DNA from: a virus
Direction: 5' to 3' (one strand)
Length of the DNA stretch: 40,084 nt
Virus record (IMG/VR): IMGVR_UViG_3300032291_002992
Location: 1-40,084 of that record
Below are positions 30,075 through 38,504 of this stretch, one piece after another (within the stretch, counting starts at the first letter, position 1; the number at the start of each line of letters is the position of its first letter). Below the pieces are notes generated by a model. That model was given only the letters and a program-made list of their open reading frames with translations, did not search any database and had not been told where the DNA came from. Made by a program: the position numbers and the translations under genes.

Positions 30075-31405
30075 TTATTCAAAACGGATTTGGCTTTTCA
30101 ACGAGAGGGGTGGCATTTGTCAGCCTCTCGGGTGACCCTAATCAGGCCGCCCCAAAAGAGCCGAAAGAAACGGATTTGCTTGATACCGATAAATGGGCTC
30201 GCTGGGGCCAGGATAATCTTCTGCCCAAGAAGATGGTAGATGATATTGAGAATTGCAGCGTCCTGATGGGCGCTATTGACGGTAAAGCGAGGTTTGGATT
30301 GGGTAAGGGCGTGAAGCCATTCAGATTGATTGAAACCAAGCCATCGGGTGAAGAAGTGCTGGAGCCGGTGAACAACCCCGAGATAGAAGAGTGGCTGGAA
30401 GAAAGCAACATCTTCATGCAGTCTTTTGGTCTGCTGAAAGATGTTATCGGGTTTGCCAATTTCCACTGCCGGGTGAAGTTCAACAACGATGGCACCAAGA
30501 TCGGCCTGATGATCCGCGATGATGTCACCGAGATGCGCTATGCGAAAAAAGACAAAGCCGGCCGCATTACCCACACATACCTGGCAGCTGATTGGACAAA
30601 AACCAATAAAGAGAACGATAACACCCTGCTCAAGTTTACCCTGCTTCCAGAAATAGGCACGGCCAGCTACCTCTTGAACATGAAGCCCGAGCAGCGAAAA
30701 GGAAAGGAGTTTTCTATCACGGGCCGTGTGCCAGGATGGAACCGCCATTACTACTCCATGCCTACATGGTACGCTGCAAAGAAATGGGTGGATATCGCCA
30801 AGAACGTGCCTTCCATGAAAGCCACGATGTTTAAAAACAACATCCGCATCAAGTACCTGGTGACTATATTCGACAGCTACTGGACAAGGGTATTCGGCGA
30901 TGAGTGGAGTGGTTATGATCTGAAAACCCAAGAGGAAAAAAGGGCAGAGGTTTACGATGCCATTGATAAATACCTGGTGGGCAATGACAATGCCTATAAG
31001 TCGATATTTAACTCAGGAGCATTTGATCCTATTTCAAAAACAACCGTTTCGGATCTCAAGATCGAAACCATACAAGATAGCACTGTACCCGGTGAATTAT
31101 TGCCCGACAGCGCTGCCGCCAATTCTGAAATCCTGTTTGCCCTGATGATGAATCCGGCATTAATGGGGGCCGACACGCCAGGCGGCCCATACAGCGGCGG
31201 TGCTGGGTCGGGCTCTAACATCCGCGAAGCTGCACTGGTGCAGGTGATGATCCAGGAATTTGAACGCCAGCAGCTTTCCAGGATCCTTAACATCGTCAAA
31301 AAAGTCAACGGCTGGCCAGCGGATATCGTTTGGCGATTTCCCGGACTGGTTCTCACCACCCTTGATACAGGTGGATCTACAAAAGAAGTAAAAACAGGAG
31401 GATAG
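30071..31405 (+). CDS. Putative portal protein
   Basis: A 444-residue soluble protein. It shows the usual portal order: an N-terminal segment with WARWGQDNLLPKKMVDDIEN, a middle region around MPTWYAAKKWVDIAKNVPSM, then FKNNIRIKYLVTIFDSYW and a stem-like helix (EEKRAEVYDAIDKYL). The late region LPDSAAANSEILFALMMNPA, then a Gly-rich loop and SNIREAALVQVMI, fits the C-terminal helices of phage portals that choose the packaging vertex. It lies far from the terminase, which is unusual. Call by pattern only. Confidence 0.6.
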   Translation: MIIQNGFGFSTRGVAFVSLSGDPNQAAPKEPKETDLLDTDKWARWGQDNLLPKKMVDDIENCSVLMGAIDGKARFGLGKGVKPFRLIETKPSGEEVLEPVNNPEIEEWLEESNIFMQSFGLLKDVIGFANFHCRVKFNNDGTKIGLMIRDDVTEMRYAKKDKAGRITHTYLAADWTKTNKENDNTLLKFTLLPEIGTASYLLNMKPEQRKGKEFSITGRVPGWNRHYYSMPTWYAAKKWVDIAKNVPSMKATMFKNNIRIKYLVTIFDSYWTRVFGDEWSGYDLKTQEEKRAEVYDAIDKYLVGNDNAYKSIFNSGAFDPISKTTVSDLKIETIQDSTVPGELLPDSAAANSEILFALMMNPALMGADTPGGPYSGGAGSGSNIREAALVQVMIQEFERQQLSRILNIVKKVNGWPADIVWRFPGLVLTTLDTGGSTKEVKTGG

Positions 31406-31406
31406 T

Positions 31407-32384
31407 ATGCCACTGATCACATCTATACAACAGGTGAAACAGGTTCTGAGGATTGCGAGTGTAGATTCAGATAGCTCACTTCCCGATATCGCGGAGGCCG
31501 AGTACACGCACATCATACCCAAAATTGGTAAGCCGCTTTATAATCAGATTCTTGCTGCTTACGTGGGCAATACCCTTACCTCCATCCAGGCTCAGCTGCT
31601 GCTGAAGATTCAAAAGCCCCTGGCAGCCTTTGCTTATTACGATGACCTGGCCATGCAGCATGCCATGATCACGGATGCAGGAGTAAGGCGCACCACCACA
31701 GATAACATGCCATCCGCCTTCCGCTGGGAGTTTGACGGCGTCAAAGATGCGCTCGCTATCAAAGCATCCCAAGGCATGGAAGCGCTGTTGGAATGGTTGG
31801 AAGATAACAAAGCATCTTTTCCAACCTATACCTCTTCCCAAGCCTACACTGATCGCAACCGGTTCTTGATAAAATCTGCTCATGACTTTAACGAGTACTA
31901 CCGGATCGATCAAAAATTTCGCACATACCATGCCCTGCTGACCACCATGGATGATGTGGAGCAACTCTATATCAATTCACTGATCGGTGCTCCGTTCTTT
32001 GCGCAGCTAAAAGCATCAGCCGCAACAACCCTGGAAAAAGAAGTGGTGGGCTATTTGAAAAAAGCCATCTGCCATTTTACCATCCATCACGCCTTTGAAA
32101 AGCAGACAGTCACTATGACCGAAAAGGGGCCATCCATCTATGACCGCTACGCCGATCGGGGCGGGAGTGATCGTGCCCAGCCTACTGCTGATATGATGAC
32201 ATTCACCATGAATGCGCTGCAAAGGGATGGGCAGACCTACCTGAAAAAGGCCAAAAAGATCCTGGACACCAATGCCAGCGGCAGTGTGTTCGCCACATAT
32301 TTTTCAAGCGATTTTTACACCAGCCCCACAACAGAGCGGGTAGATCACAATAAAGGCCGCGGATTTTTCACCTTCATCAGATGA
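31407..32384 (+). CDS. DUF6712-like head-completion protein candidate
   Basis: A 325-residue protein starting two bases after the portal gene. Its first 100 residues (ITSIQQVKQVLRIASVDSDS, then LPDIAEAEYTHIIPKIGKPL) resemble a helical adaptor family common in Bacteroidota phages next to portal genes. The second half repeats a similar helical arrangement (YRIDQKFRTYHALLTTMDDV, then LYINSLIGAPFFAQLK). An internal duplication of the adaptor-like unit is possible. It would close the head or join it to the tail. Confidence 0.45.
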   Translation: MPLITSIQQVKQVLRIASVDSDSSLPDIAEAEYTHIIPKIGKPLYNQILAAYVGNTLTSIQAQLLLKIQKPLAAFAYYDDLAMQHAMITDAGVRRTTTDNMPSAFRWEFDGVKDALAIKASQGMEALLEWLEDNKASFPTYTSSQAYTDRNRFLIKSAHDFNEYYRIDQKFRTYHALLTTMDDVEQLYINSLIGAPFFAQLKASAATTLEKEVVGYLKKAICHFTIHHAFEKQTVTMTEKGPSIYDRYADRGGSDRAQPTADMMTFTMNALQRDGQTYLKKAKKILDTNASGSVFATYFSSDFYTSPTTERVDHNKGRGFFTFIR

Positions 32385-33175
32385 GGTCAGCATTTTTCAA
32401 AAAATGGAGCTATGCCGTTCCCGATAGCTGGAACGAGATCAGCAGCAAAAACTACCTGCCGCTGATGAAAGTGTTTTTCACCGAGTATGAAAATGACCGG
32501 GGGGTACTGATGTTGTTCCGGGCACTGGCAGGCATCCCCTGGTGGCAGTTTTTTGGCATGAGATCCCCCAACCTGATCCCGGCGGCACTCGATGCCACGG
32601 AGTTCTTGTTTAAAGGCAATAGTCTATCCAAAAACCTCCTGCCCTTCTATAAGGGATATGCAGGCCCGGCTGAGGAGCTGAAAAACCTGAAAATGGCTGA
32701 GTTTTGCAACGCCGAGTTTTACTATAACAAGTACGATAAGGACAAAAAACTCGAAAATCTGGATGCTTTTGTAGCCATTATCTACCGGCCCAAAAAGAGC
32801 CGGTGGAAGTATAACTACAAGCTGAATATAGATGGGGATTTTCGCACGCCGTTTAACTCCAATACAACCGGCTACCACCAGAAAAGAATAGCCAAATGGC
32901 CCACCCACGTAAAGCTGGCCATCTTCCACTTTTACCAGGGTGCCAGGGCAACGATCATTGCCCGTAACCACAAGGTCTTCGATAACAATGACGGCGGGGA
33001 AAGCCTGTATGGTCTTTGGTCGATCATGCGCTCAGTCGCTAAAGGCGGGCATATGGGCGATATCGACAAGGTAGCGGATCAGTTTGTCGGCACGGTGTTG
33101 ATGGAGCTGAATGAAACGGTTGTCGAGGCCGAAAGAATCGAAATGGAGCGCAATAAAGTAACTGTGGAACGATGA
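32381..33175 (+). CDS. Hypothetical virion-associated protein
   Basis: A 264-residue protein overlapping its upstream neighbour (ATGA at 32381) and its downstream neighbour (ATGA at 33172). It is rich in aromatic residues (FFKKWSYAVPDSWNEISSKN), has no membrane segment despite hydrophobic stretches, and carries a basic middle (IYRPKKSRWKYNYK). The last 20 residues are a charged helix. Family not recognised; late operon position suggests a structural or assembly role. Confidence 0.5.
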   Translation: MRSAFFKKWSYAVPDSWNEISSKNYLPLMKVFFTEYENDRGVLMLFRALAGIPWWQFFGMRSPNLIPAALDATEFLFKGNSLSKNLLPFYKGYAGPAEELKNLKMAEFCNAEFYYNKYDKDKKLENLDAFVAIIYRPKKSRWKYNYKLNIDGDFRTPFNSNTTGYHQKRIAKWPTHVKLAIFHFYQGARATIIARNHKVFDNNDGGESLYGLWSIMRSVAKGGHMGDIDKVADQFVGTVLMELNETVVEAERIEMERNKVTVER

Positions 33176-33639
33176 CATATTTTGAGGACATAGAAAATTA
33201 CCTGAGGGATCTCGCTACCAAGCACAAACAACTGCTGCATGGCAACGGCGGGGTGGCATTCATTCAAATGGGTATAGCCGATGAGGTGACTACTGTGAAC
33301 GGGCGAAAGAAAGTCTACATGAAAATCATGGACGTTTCGAGCTCCATACAGAACGAATACATGATCTGGACGGTTAGCATGGTGTTTCTCAAAGAACTGC
33401 CAGCTATTCGCACCAATGCTGACATAGATGCTGCTTCCAAGCTCACCCAGCAGATCATGTACGATTTTGAGGCCCGGATCCGCGATCAGTACAACGATGA
33501 GTGCTACTTTGTAAAAAGGTTACAACCTCCAACACTGGAGCCGGTAGGCCTTACCGATCAAAGTGCAATAGGTTGGATGTACACCTGGCGCTTTTCAACT
33601 GATCAACCAGATTACGATATAAACGCATGGGAGGAATAG
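33172..33639 (+). CDS. Hypothetical tail-completion-like protein
   Basis: A 155-residue soluble protein with an N-terminal helix, a beta-rich middle (KKVYMKIMDVSSSIQNEYMI, WTVSMVFLKEL) and an end resembling small tail-terminator proteins (IGWMYTWRFSTDQPDYD). It lies between head-joining and tail genes, where tail terminators are found. Tentative. Confidence 0.4.
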   Translation: MTYFEDIENYLRDLATKHKQLLHGNGGVAFIQMGIADEVTTVNGRKKVYMKIMDVSSSIQNEYMIWTVSMVFLKELPAIRTNADIDAASKLTQQIMYDFEARIRDQYNDECYFVKRLQPPTLEPVGLTDQSAIGWMYTWRFSTDQPDYDINAWEE

Positions 33640-33642
33640 GAT

Positions 33643-35085
33643 ATGGTGCTAATGACAGAGCGGCCCTATGAGGTGTGCTTTTCCAGAAACCCGGTAGTGT
33701 ACCGGTTCCAGACTGACACAGCCCTTTCTACGCCGGGCCTGAGAATAGACGTGCGAATGTTCCACCGGAAATTTGGAGCGTTTGGTTTTGTGCAGATTTT
33801 TGAAACTTCCCTGGTGCCGGATAGCGCCGGTAGGGTTTCCATCGATCTGAGGAAAACCGTTGATTCACTCATTGACTACAAGCTTCCGCTGGCTACCTCA
33901 ATAGCCATACAGAGTGCTTTTGATCATGCAGGCACCGTGTATGTGGATTTTCGGGAAGTGACTACCGCTGCCCCGAGCCCGGCATGGACATCCGATCTGA
34001 GCAATAGCATCACCGTGGTAAAAGGCGGTATCCCTTACCAGCAATGGCAGGGCCCCAAATACTTTTTTAACTCAAATGGCATCCTTACCTGGCAGAAAAC
34101 CGGCAGGGGCATCGGGCCAACCGAAAAATCCTGGCTCACCTACCTGCATCTCGGCATGAACAACCAGGAGAATATGTCTGCCAAGGTGAATGTGTACTAC
34201 ACGGACGGAACATCTACCCTGAATGCAGTGACTTTGCCCATATCTGGCGCCGTTCCCAAATACGGCATCTACCACATCCCCACGGGCTCACAGCTGGCCC
34301 TGAAAGACCTCGACAGCGCCAAGGTGATACACTACTACACTGTACGTGTGGTGGCCGGTACCACCAACCTCACTGTAGAGTTTAAGTATGTTGTAGACTA
34401 CCGCAACACCTACAGTGTCACCACGCTGCACTGGTTTAACTCCCTCGGTGGATTTGACAGCATTGTTTTACGCGGTGAGCTCAATAAAAAAACCGTTTAT
34501 GAGCGGCAGTTCGCGGAGAAAATGATTGGCGATGATTACTACTCCATCACCCAGCTGGCCACCATGCAGGAGAACATCAAGAACCAGGAGCAGGAAAGCT
34601 ACTCTGGATCCGTAGGGCTGATGGATGATCCGGATATGTACGACAGGCTTCGAGATCTGATGCTCAGCAACCGGGTGTGGCAGCTGAAGTTCAAACGCTG
34701 GAGGCCGGTCCTGATCACCAACACCAACGTGGATTTGGGTAACGAGGGCGATTCAATTAAGGATTTCCCCGTGGAGTTCACCCCTGGTTATGTGAATGAA
34801 TCATACGCCCCAGATATCTACATGGGTGAGCTGCCCAGCTGTCCACTGATCACCGGCCTGGCCAATGCTGCCGGAGTGATTACCTGGTCATCCAGCGAAA
34901 ACCATGTTCAGTATGTGCTGGAGCGTTGGGATTTGCTGCAAACCTCTGTGCAGGAAGTCATCTATACCTCAGAGCCTACACACACCTTTGACACCTTCGG
35001 TATGGTTGGATTTGTGCGGGTAAAGGCCATTTGTGGATTTTCGGAAACCCCATTCACTGAGTTCGTTAACTTTTCTGTAGGATGA
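33643..35085 (+). CDS. Tail/baseplate protein with C-terminal Ig-like domain
   Basis: A 480-residue, beta-rich protein (start ATG 33643; another in-frame ATG at 33652). Long alternating strands (SLVPDSAGRVSIDLRKTVDS, TVYERQFAEKMIGDDYYSIT) are followed from about residue 400 by a fibronectin-like domain (CPLITGLANAAGVITWSSSE). Such proteins form distal tail or baseplate parts in Bacteroidota siphophages. It overlaps the next gene by four bases. Specific function not recognised. Confidence 0.5.
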   Translation: MVLMTERPYEVCFSRNPVVYRFQTDTALSTPGLRIDVRMFHRKFGAFGFVQIFETSLVPDSAGRVSIDLRKTVDSLIDYKLPLATSIAIQSAFDHAGTVYVDFREVTTAAPSPAWTSDLSNSITVVKGGIPYQQWQGPKYFFNSNGILTWQKTGRGIGPTEKSWLTYLHLGMNNQENMSAKVNVYYTDGTSTLNAVTLPISGAVPKYGIYHIPTGSQLALKDLDSAKVIHYYTVRVVAGTTNLTVEFKYVVDYRNTYSVTTLHWFNSLGGFDSIVLRGELNKKTVYERQFAEKMIGDDYYSITQLATMQENIKNQEQESYSGSVGLMDDPDMYDRLRDLMLSNRVWQLKFKRWRPVLITNTNVDLGNEGDSIKDFPVEFTPGYVNESYAPDIYMGELPSCPLITGLANAAGVITWSSSENHVQYVLERWDLLQTSVQEVIYTSEPTHTFDTFGMVGFVRVKAICGFSETPFTEFVNFSVG

Positions 35086-36896
35086 TCGGCATAAAAAAAG
35101 GATCGGAGAACTTGGATCTGCTGCCGGGAACGCAGCTGCAACGGGAAAGGCAATCACCCATTTTCCTGGAGCAGGCAAGTGATGGGAAAGATGCCATACC
35201 TGGTGAGATCTCATACCCCTTCACGCTGCCGCTCAGTGATAACAATTTGCGGCTGATGAAATTCCCGGATATGCTATCGATCCAAAAAGAGCTGCAGCAT
35301 GATGTGGTGTTAGAGGATTCGGGCATGCAGGTGTCCAACGGCAAACTGGTTTTGGATGGCGTAACTGCTGACCTCAATAAAAACAACGTGGGCAGCCTGG
35401 ACTGCCATTTGCTTTCCAATATCTCGGAGTTCTGGCAAAGGGTGAGGGCTAAAAAGCTCAGTGATCTTTCCCTCGGCGGAAATCGCAGTTTTGCCTGGGC
35501 AGGTTATAGCCTTGTAACGGCTGGCTTTTGGAAGCACTGCCATGATACTTGGGCCTATACTGATGCCGATGATGGAGATTATGTTTTCGATCCCATCGTA
35601 TGCCTGGACTATGAAAAAGAAGGGGTTGAGACGGTGATCAACGAATGGCAGCAGGTATCCGGGAGCTTCCAGCTGGCGCGGGAGAAAAACTTCAATTCGC
35701 TGTGCCCCCAGCCTTTCTTGGTGTACATCATCAAACAGATCTTCATTGAACATGGCTACACCATATCAGGGGCCATCCTGGATGACCCAGATTTCAAGCA
35801 AATATGCCTGGAATCTTACCGCTCTGTGGATTGGCAAGTGCCAACGATCAACGGACCGCTGGCCACGCCTACGTTCACCATCGCGCCTAAAAATCCGGTG
35901 GTGATCAAACTCAGCCAGCACGTGCCGCCGGTGATGACCGTGGGTGAGTTCTTGGTTGAGCTGCAGAAGTTCCTGCCGATCTCATTTTTGATCAATGACC
36001 GTTCGAAATCATGCAAAGTGGTGTTATTGAGTGAGCTCAGCAATGCCGGCGCTGTCGATCGCACCCCGAACTTCAGCCCATCATACTCCCTTAAATTCGA
36101 TAAAGCATCTGAGACCGTTATCTATGGCTTTGAGCGCAATGATGACAACCCGCTGGCCCTAACCGTGGGCGAGGATGAATACAACTTTCAAGGCACGGTC
36201 AACAGTTACGCAGATCTTCCGGCTGCCAATGCTTCCAACCAGCAAAAGATGTATTTCATCAAGAATTTAAACGTCTACATGTATTGCCGGAACTACGCCG
36301 AAATTGGCGGACCTGGCAGCCTGTACACGTGGTGGCTGGTAGGCCATAACGTTGGATCTTATGTCCCTGCAAACAGCACCGATACCATTGTATCTAATTT
36401 TGCGGTCAGCAAGGTTGGCCCAACCACTGTGGCTGGATCCTTTGATGGGTACTTCATTACAAACCAGCGCAAAGGCAATTGGTACGCCAGTGATGGAGAC
36501 AATTTCACACCATGGCCGGCCAGGTTGTTTTTCCATCGCGGCAAACACACCCACTATGCTGGTGGAACTGCACCGGTGGCCACCAATTCCATCTACAATG
36601 TGAACAACACGTTGGCCCTTGGCGGCGTAAAAACGGTGGTAGGTAACTGGTCATTATCCTACAAGATGGGGGATGATGACTTTGGCACCTATGATCGGTT
36701 TTGGAAATACTGGCTGCCCGTACTCGAATTAAACGAAACGATTAAAGGGCGGCTATACCAGAAGTTCCATGAATACATCCAATGGGATTGGGCAGAGGTG
36801 CTGCTGGTTCAAAATACGCCCTACCTCATCAAGAAGATCAGCGAGATCCTTCCCTACACCGGCTACGTGGATATAGAGGCGCAGCGCATCAAATAG
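35082..36896 (+). CDS. Large tail/baseplate protein (Tal-like candidate)
   Basis: A 604-residue protein, mixed alpha/beta, starting within the previous gene's stop. Its first 120 residues contain a beta domain (EISYPFTLPLSDNNLRLMKF); the middle has helical parts around PQPFLVYIIKQIFIEHGYTI; the end is aromatic and acidic. Position after the previous beta-rich tail gene and size fit a tail-hub or tail-associated protein that holds the tip. No lysozyme or peptidase motif is seen. Tentative. Confidence 0.45.
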   Translation: MIGIKKGSENLDLLPGTQLQRERQSPIFLEQASDGKDAIPGEISYPFTLPLSDNNLRLMKFPDMLSIQKELQHDVVLEDSGMQVSNGKLVLDGVTADLNKNNVGSLDCHLLSNISEFWQRVRAKKLSDLSLGGNRSFAWAGYSLVTAGFWKHCHDTWAYTDADDGDYVFDPIVCLDYEKEGVETVINEWQQVSGSFQLAREKNFNSLCPQPFLVYIIKQIFIEHGYTISGAILDDPDFKQICLESYRSVDWQVPTINGPLATPTFTIAPKNPVVIKLSQHVPPVMTVGEFLVELQKFLPISFLINDRSKSCKVVLLSELSNAGAVDRTPNFSPSYSLKFDKASETVIYGFERNDDNPLALTVGEDEYNFQGTVNSYADLPAANASNQQKMYFIKNLNVYMYCRNYAEIGGPGSLYTWWLVGHNVGSYVPANSTDTIVSNFAVSKVGPTTVAGSFDGYFITNQRKGNWYASDGDNFTPWPARLFFHRGKHTHYAGGTAPVATNSIYNVNNTLALGGVKTVVGNWSLSYKMGDDDFGTYDRFWKYWLPVLELNETIKGRLYQKFHEYIQWDWAEVLLVQNTPYLIKKISEILPYTGYVDIEAQRIK

Positions 36897-36932
36897 TGTC
36901 CTTTCTCTTTGTCCGGACAGTTTGCAATTTTA
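36897..36932 (+). promoter_or_regulatory. Two-box phage promoter candidate, copy 5 (terminase operon)
   Basis: Box 1 TGTCCTTTC begins right after the upstream stop codon (36897-36905) and box 2 GCAATTTTA is at 36924-36932. The next ATG (36948) lies 43 bases after box 1, slightly farther than in the other copies. Confidence 0.55.
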
Positions 36933-36947
36933 TAGAAATCAAACTGT

Positions 36948-37268
36948 ATGGCTAAACCAAAAAACTCTATTGGCAAACGTATTGCGGTAGCTGCCTTGGC
37001 AGCTGCATCGTTGGCTGCACCGGCTGCAAAAGTTGATGCCAATGTTGGCTCTTCAGCACCATCTTCCAAAAACATCAGTGTGCGTGATTCGGCTATTGAG
37101 GCTCAGGTTGCCCCTAAGCCCGTAACTGACAATAAGAAGCTGCTGAGTGGTCGCATTCATCGTCATGTGAAGGCCAGTGGTGATTTTTTAAACCAACGCC
37201 AGTATCGTAAAAAGTGCAGGCAGAATCCAACATTGATGAGGTCGAAAAAACACCGTTCCAAAAACTGA
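36948..37268 (+). CDS. Small basic Ala-rich protein
   Basis: A 106-residue, very basic protein. Residues 10-30 are Ala-rich and mildly hydrophobic (KRIAVAALAAASLAAPAAKV), resembling a weak signal peptide ending at Ala. The rest is disordered-looking with a Lys/Arg tail (YRKKCRQNPTLMRSKKHRSK). Its stop overlaps the next ATG (TGATG at 37266-37270). It could coat DNA or be exported; neither is shown. Confidence 0.45.
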   Translation: MAKPKNSIGKRIAVAALAAASLAAPAAKVDANVGSSAPSSKNISVRDSAIEAQVAPKPVTDNKKLLSGRIHRHVKASGDFLNQRQYRKKCRQNPTLMRSKKHRSKN

Positions 37269-37933
37269 TGGAAGCAATCCGCCACTGGCTCCAATCCAAA
37301 GACTACATAGAAGGCGTGCGCCTCTACATCGAGCATGGGCAAGATCCTGTGCTGAAAAACCTATTCACAGCCGAAAAAGGAACACCGTACAAACAGCAAC
37401 GCCTGGAACGTGCCCTGCGTGAAATCCTGGCAGGTACAGAGGTGGTAAAACCAGAAGAACGCCCTGCATCCAGCCTGATGAAGAGCTGGCCGATAGAAGC
37501 TGCCAGCGATGATGTACTGAAGGCTTTGCGGGCAGAGTGGTTGAAAGCCTTTAAAGAAATGCACGATCTGCGTTCACAACTGATGCTGCTGGCCAATGAT
37601 GATCAGCGCGGGGAAGCGGCTCACCGGATCCTTGATCTGGATGATCTATGCTATAGCATCTATTCCAAGCGAAATCACTATCTGGAACACGGAACACTGC
37701 CAGCAGCAAAAAAAGAAGAGTACATCGTTGATCCCCTCAAAGCGGCAAAGCGCATGGAGATCCTTGGACGGTATATCAGGCGGGAGCGTACGGCACTGAA
37801 AAAAGACCCCTCGAACGTAGGCGCTGCCGCCCGTAAACAGAAATTCATGAACGAATACAACCACTATGCGCAAAGATTTGGAGCAGATCATATTCAAGAA
37901 GAAGCTGAAGCAGACAAGGCAGCCCAAAAATGA
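37268..37933 (+). CDS. Hypothetical helical protein upstream of terminase
   Basis: A 221-residue helical protein. The ATG at 37268, overlapping the upstream stop, is preferred; an in-frame GTG at 37214 would overlap that gene by 55 bases. It has charged helices (ALREILAGTEVVKPEERPAS, LKALRAEWLKAFKEMHDLRS) and a long basic C-terminus. Family not recognised. It overlaps the next gene by 68 bases. Confidence 0.5.
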   Translation: MEAIRHWLQSKDYIEGVRLYIEHGQDPVLKNLFTAEKGTPYKQQRLERALREILAGTEVVKPEERPASSLMKSWPIEAASDDVLKALRAEWLKAFKEMHDLRSQLMLLANDDQRGEAAHRILDLDDLCYSIYSKRNHYLEHGTLPAAKKEEYIVDPLKAAKRMEILGRYIRRERTALKKDPSNVGAAARKQKFMNEYNHYAQRFGADHIQEEAEADKAAQK

Positions 37934-38504
37934 TGTAGAGGCAGTGGTGCAGTACCTGGTGAATGATAACATCAAACTCACCCAATCGCAGGATTTTCTA
38001 TGCACCCGGCTGATCCGTACTGATGCCCTTATCCGCAGCAGAAAGCATACCACGGATGAGATCGTTGAAAAACTGATGTCTGAGTTCAATATCACGGCTT
38101 ACCGGGCCGAGCAGGACATGTACGACTGCCATAAGGTATTCGGGGCCACCCGTAAACTGAGCAAAGCATACCTGGTGTCTCACCACATCGAGGAAATTGG
38201 TATGATGATCAAAAAATGCCAGGAAAAGGATCAGCTGGAGCTGCTGCCCAAGTTGTTTGATAACTACACTTATGCGCTCAACTCACTACCCGTTGAAGAA
38301 GATGCCAAAGAAGCACCACCGGCTCAGATCCTGTTTGTATTAAACGGTCAAATACCGGTAACTCAAAAATCACTGGCCGAATCGCTCATTGAAGCTGATA
38401 ACCTACTCAAACCAAGTGCCCATGGAGAATACATCGAATACGATGAAGAAGATAGTGACCTTGAATCTGCCTCAGATGATGGTGCAGATGGTGCAGGCGA
38501 ATAG
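37866..38504 (+). CDS. Putative terminase small subunit
   Basis: A 212-residue protein directly upstream of the large terminase. Residues 20-110 are helical and basic with a possible helix-turn-helix (HTTDEIVEKLMSEFNITAYR), as needed to bind the packaging site. The last 20 residues are very acidic (EDSDLESASDDGADGAGE). The only ATG start (37866) overlaps the previous gene by 68 bases, and its end overlaps the large terminase by about 60. Assigned by position and a possible DNA-binding motif. Confidence 0.5.
   Translation: MRKDLEQIIFKKKLKQTRQPKNDVEAVVQYLVNDNIKLTQSQDFLCTRLIRTDALIRSRKHTTDEIVEKLMSEFNITAYRAEQDMYDCHKVFGATRKLSKAYLVSHHIEEIGMMIKKCQEKDQLELLPKLFDNYTYALNSLPVEEDAKEAPPAQILFVLNGQIPVTQKSLAESLIEADNLLKPSAHGEYIEYDEEDSDLESASDDGADGAGE

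Noticed and set aside
30098-30931. Leftward 277-codon open frame
   Set aside because: Entirely antisense to the portal gene and rich in Cys/His/Gln typical of shadow frames.
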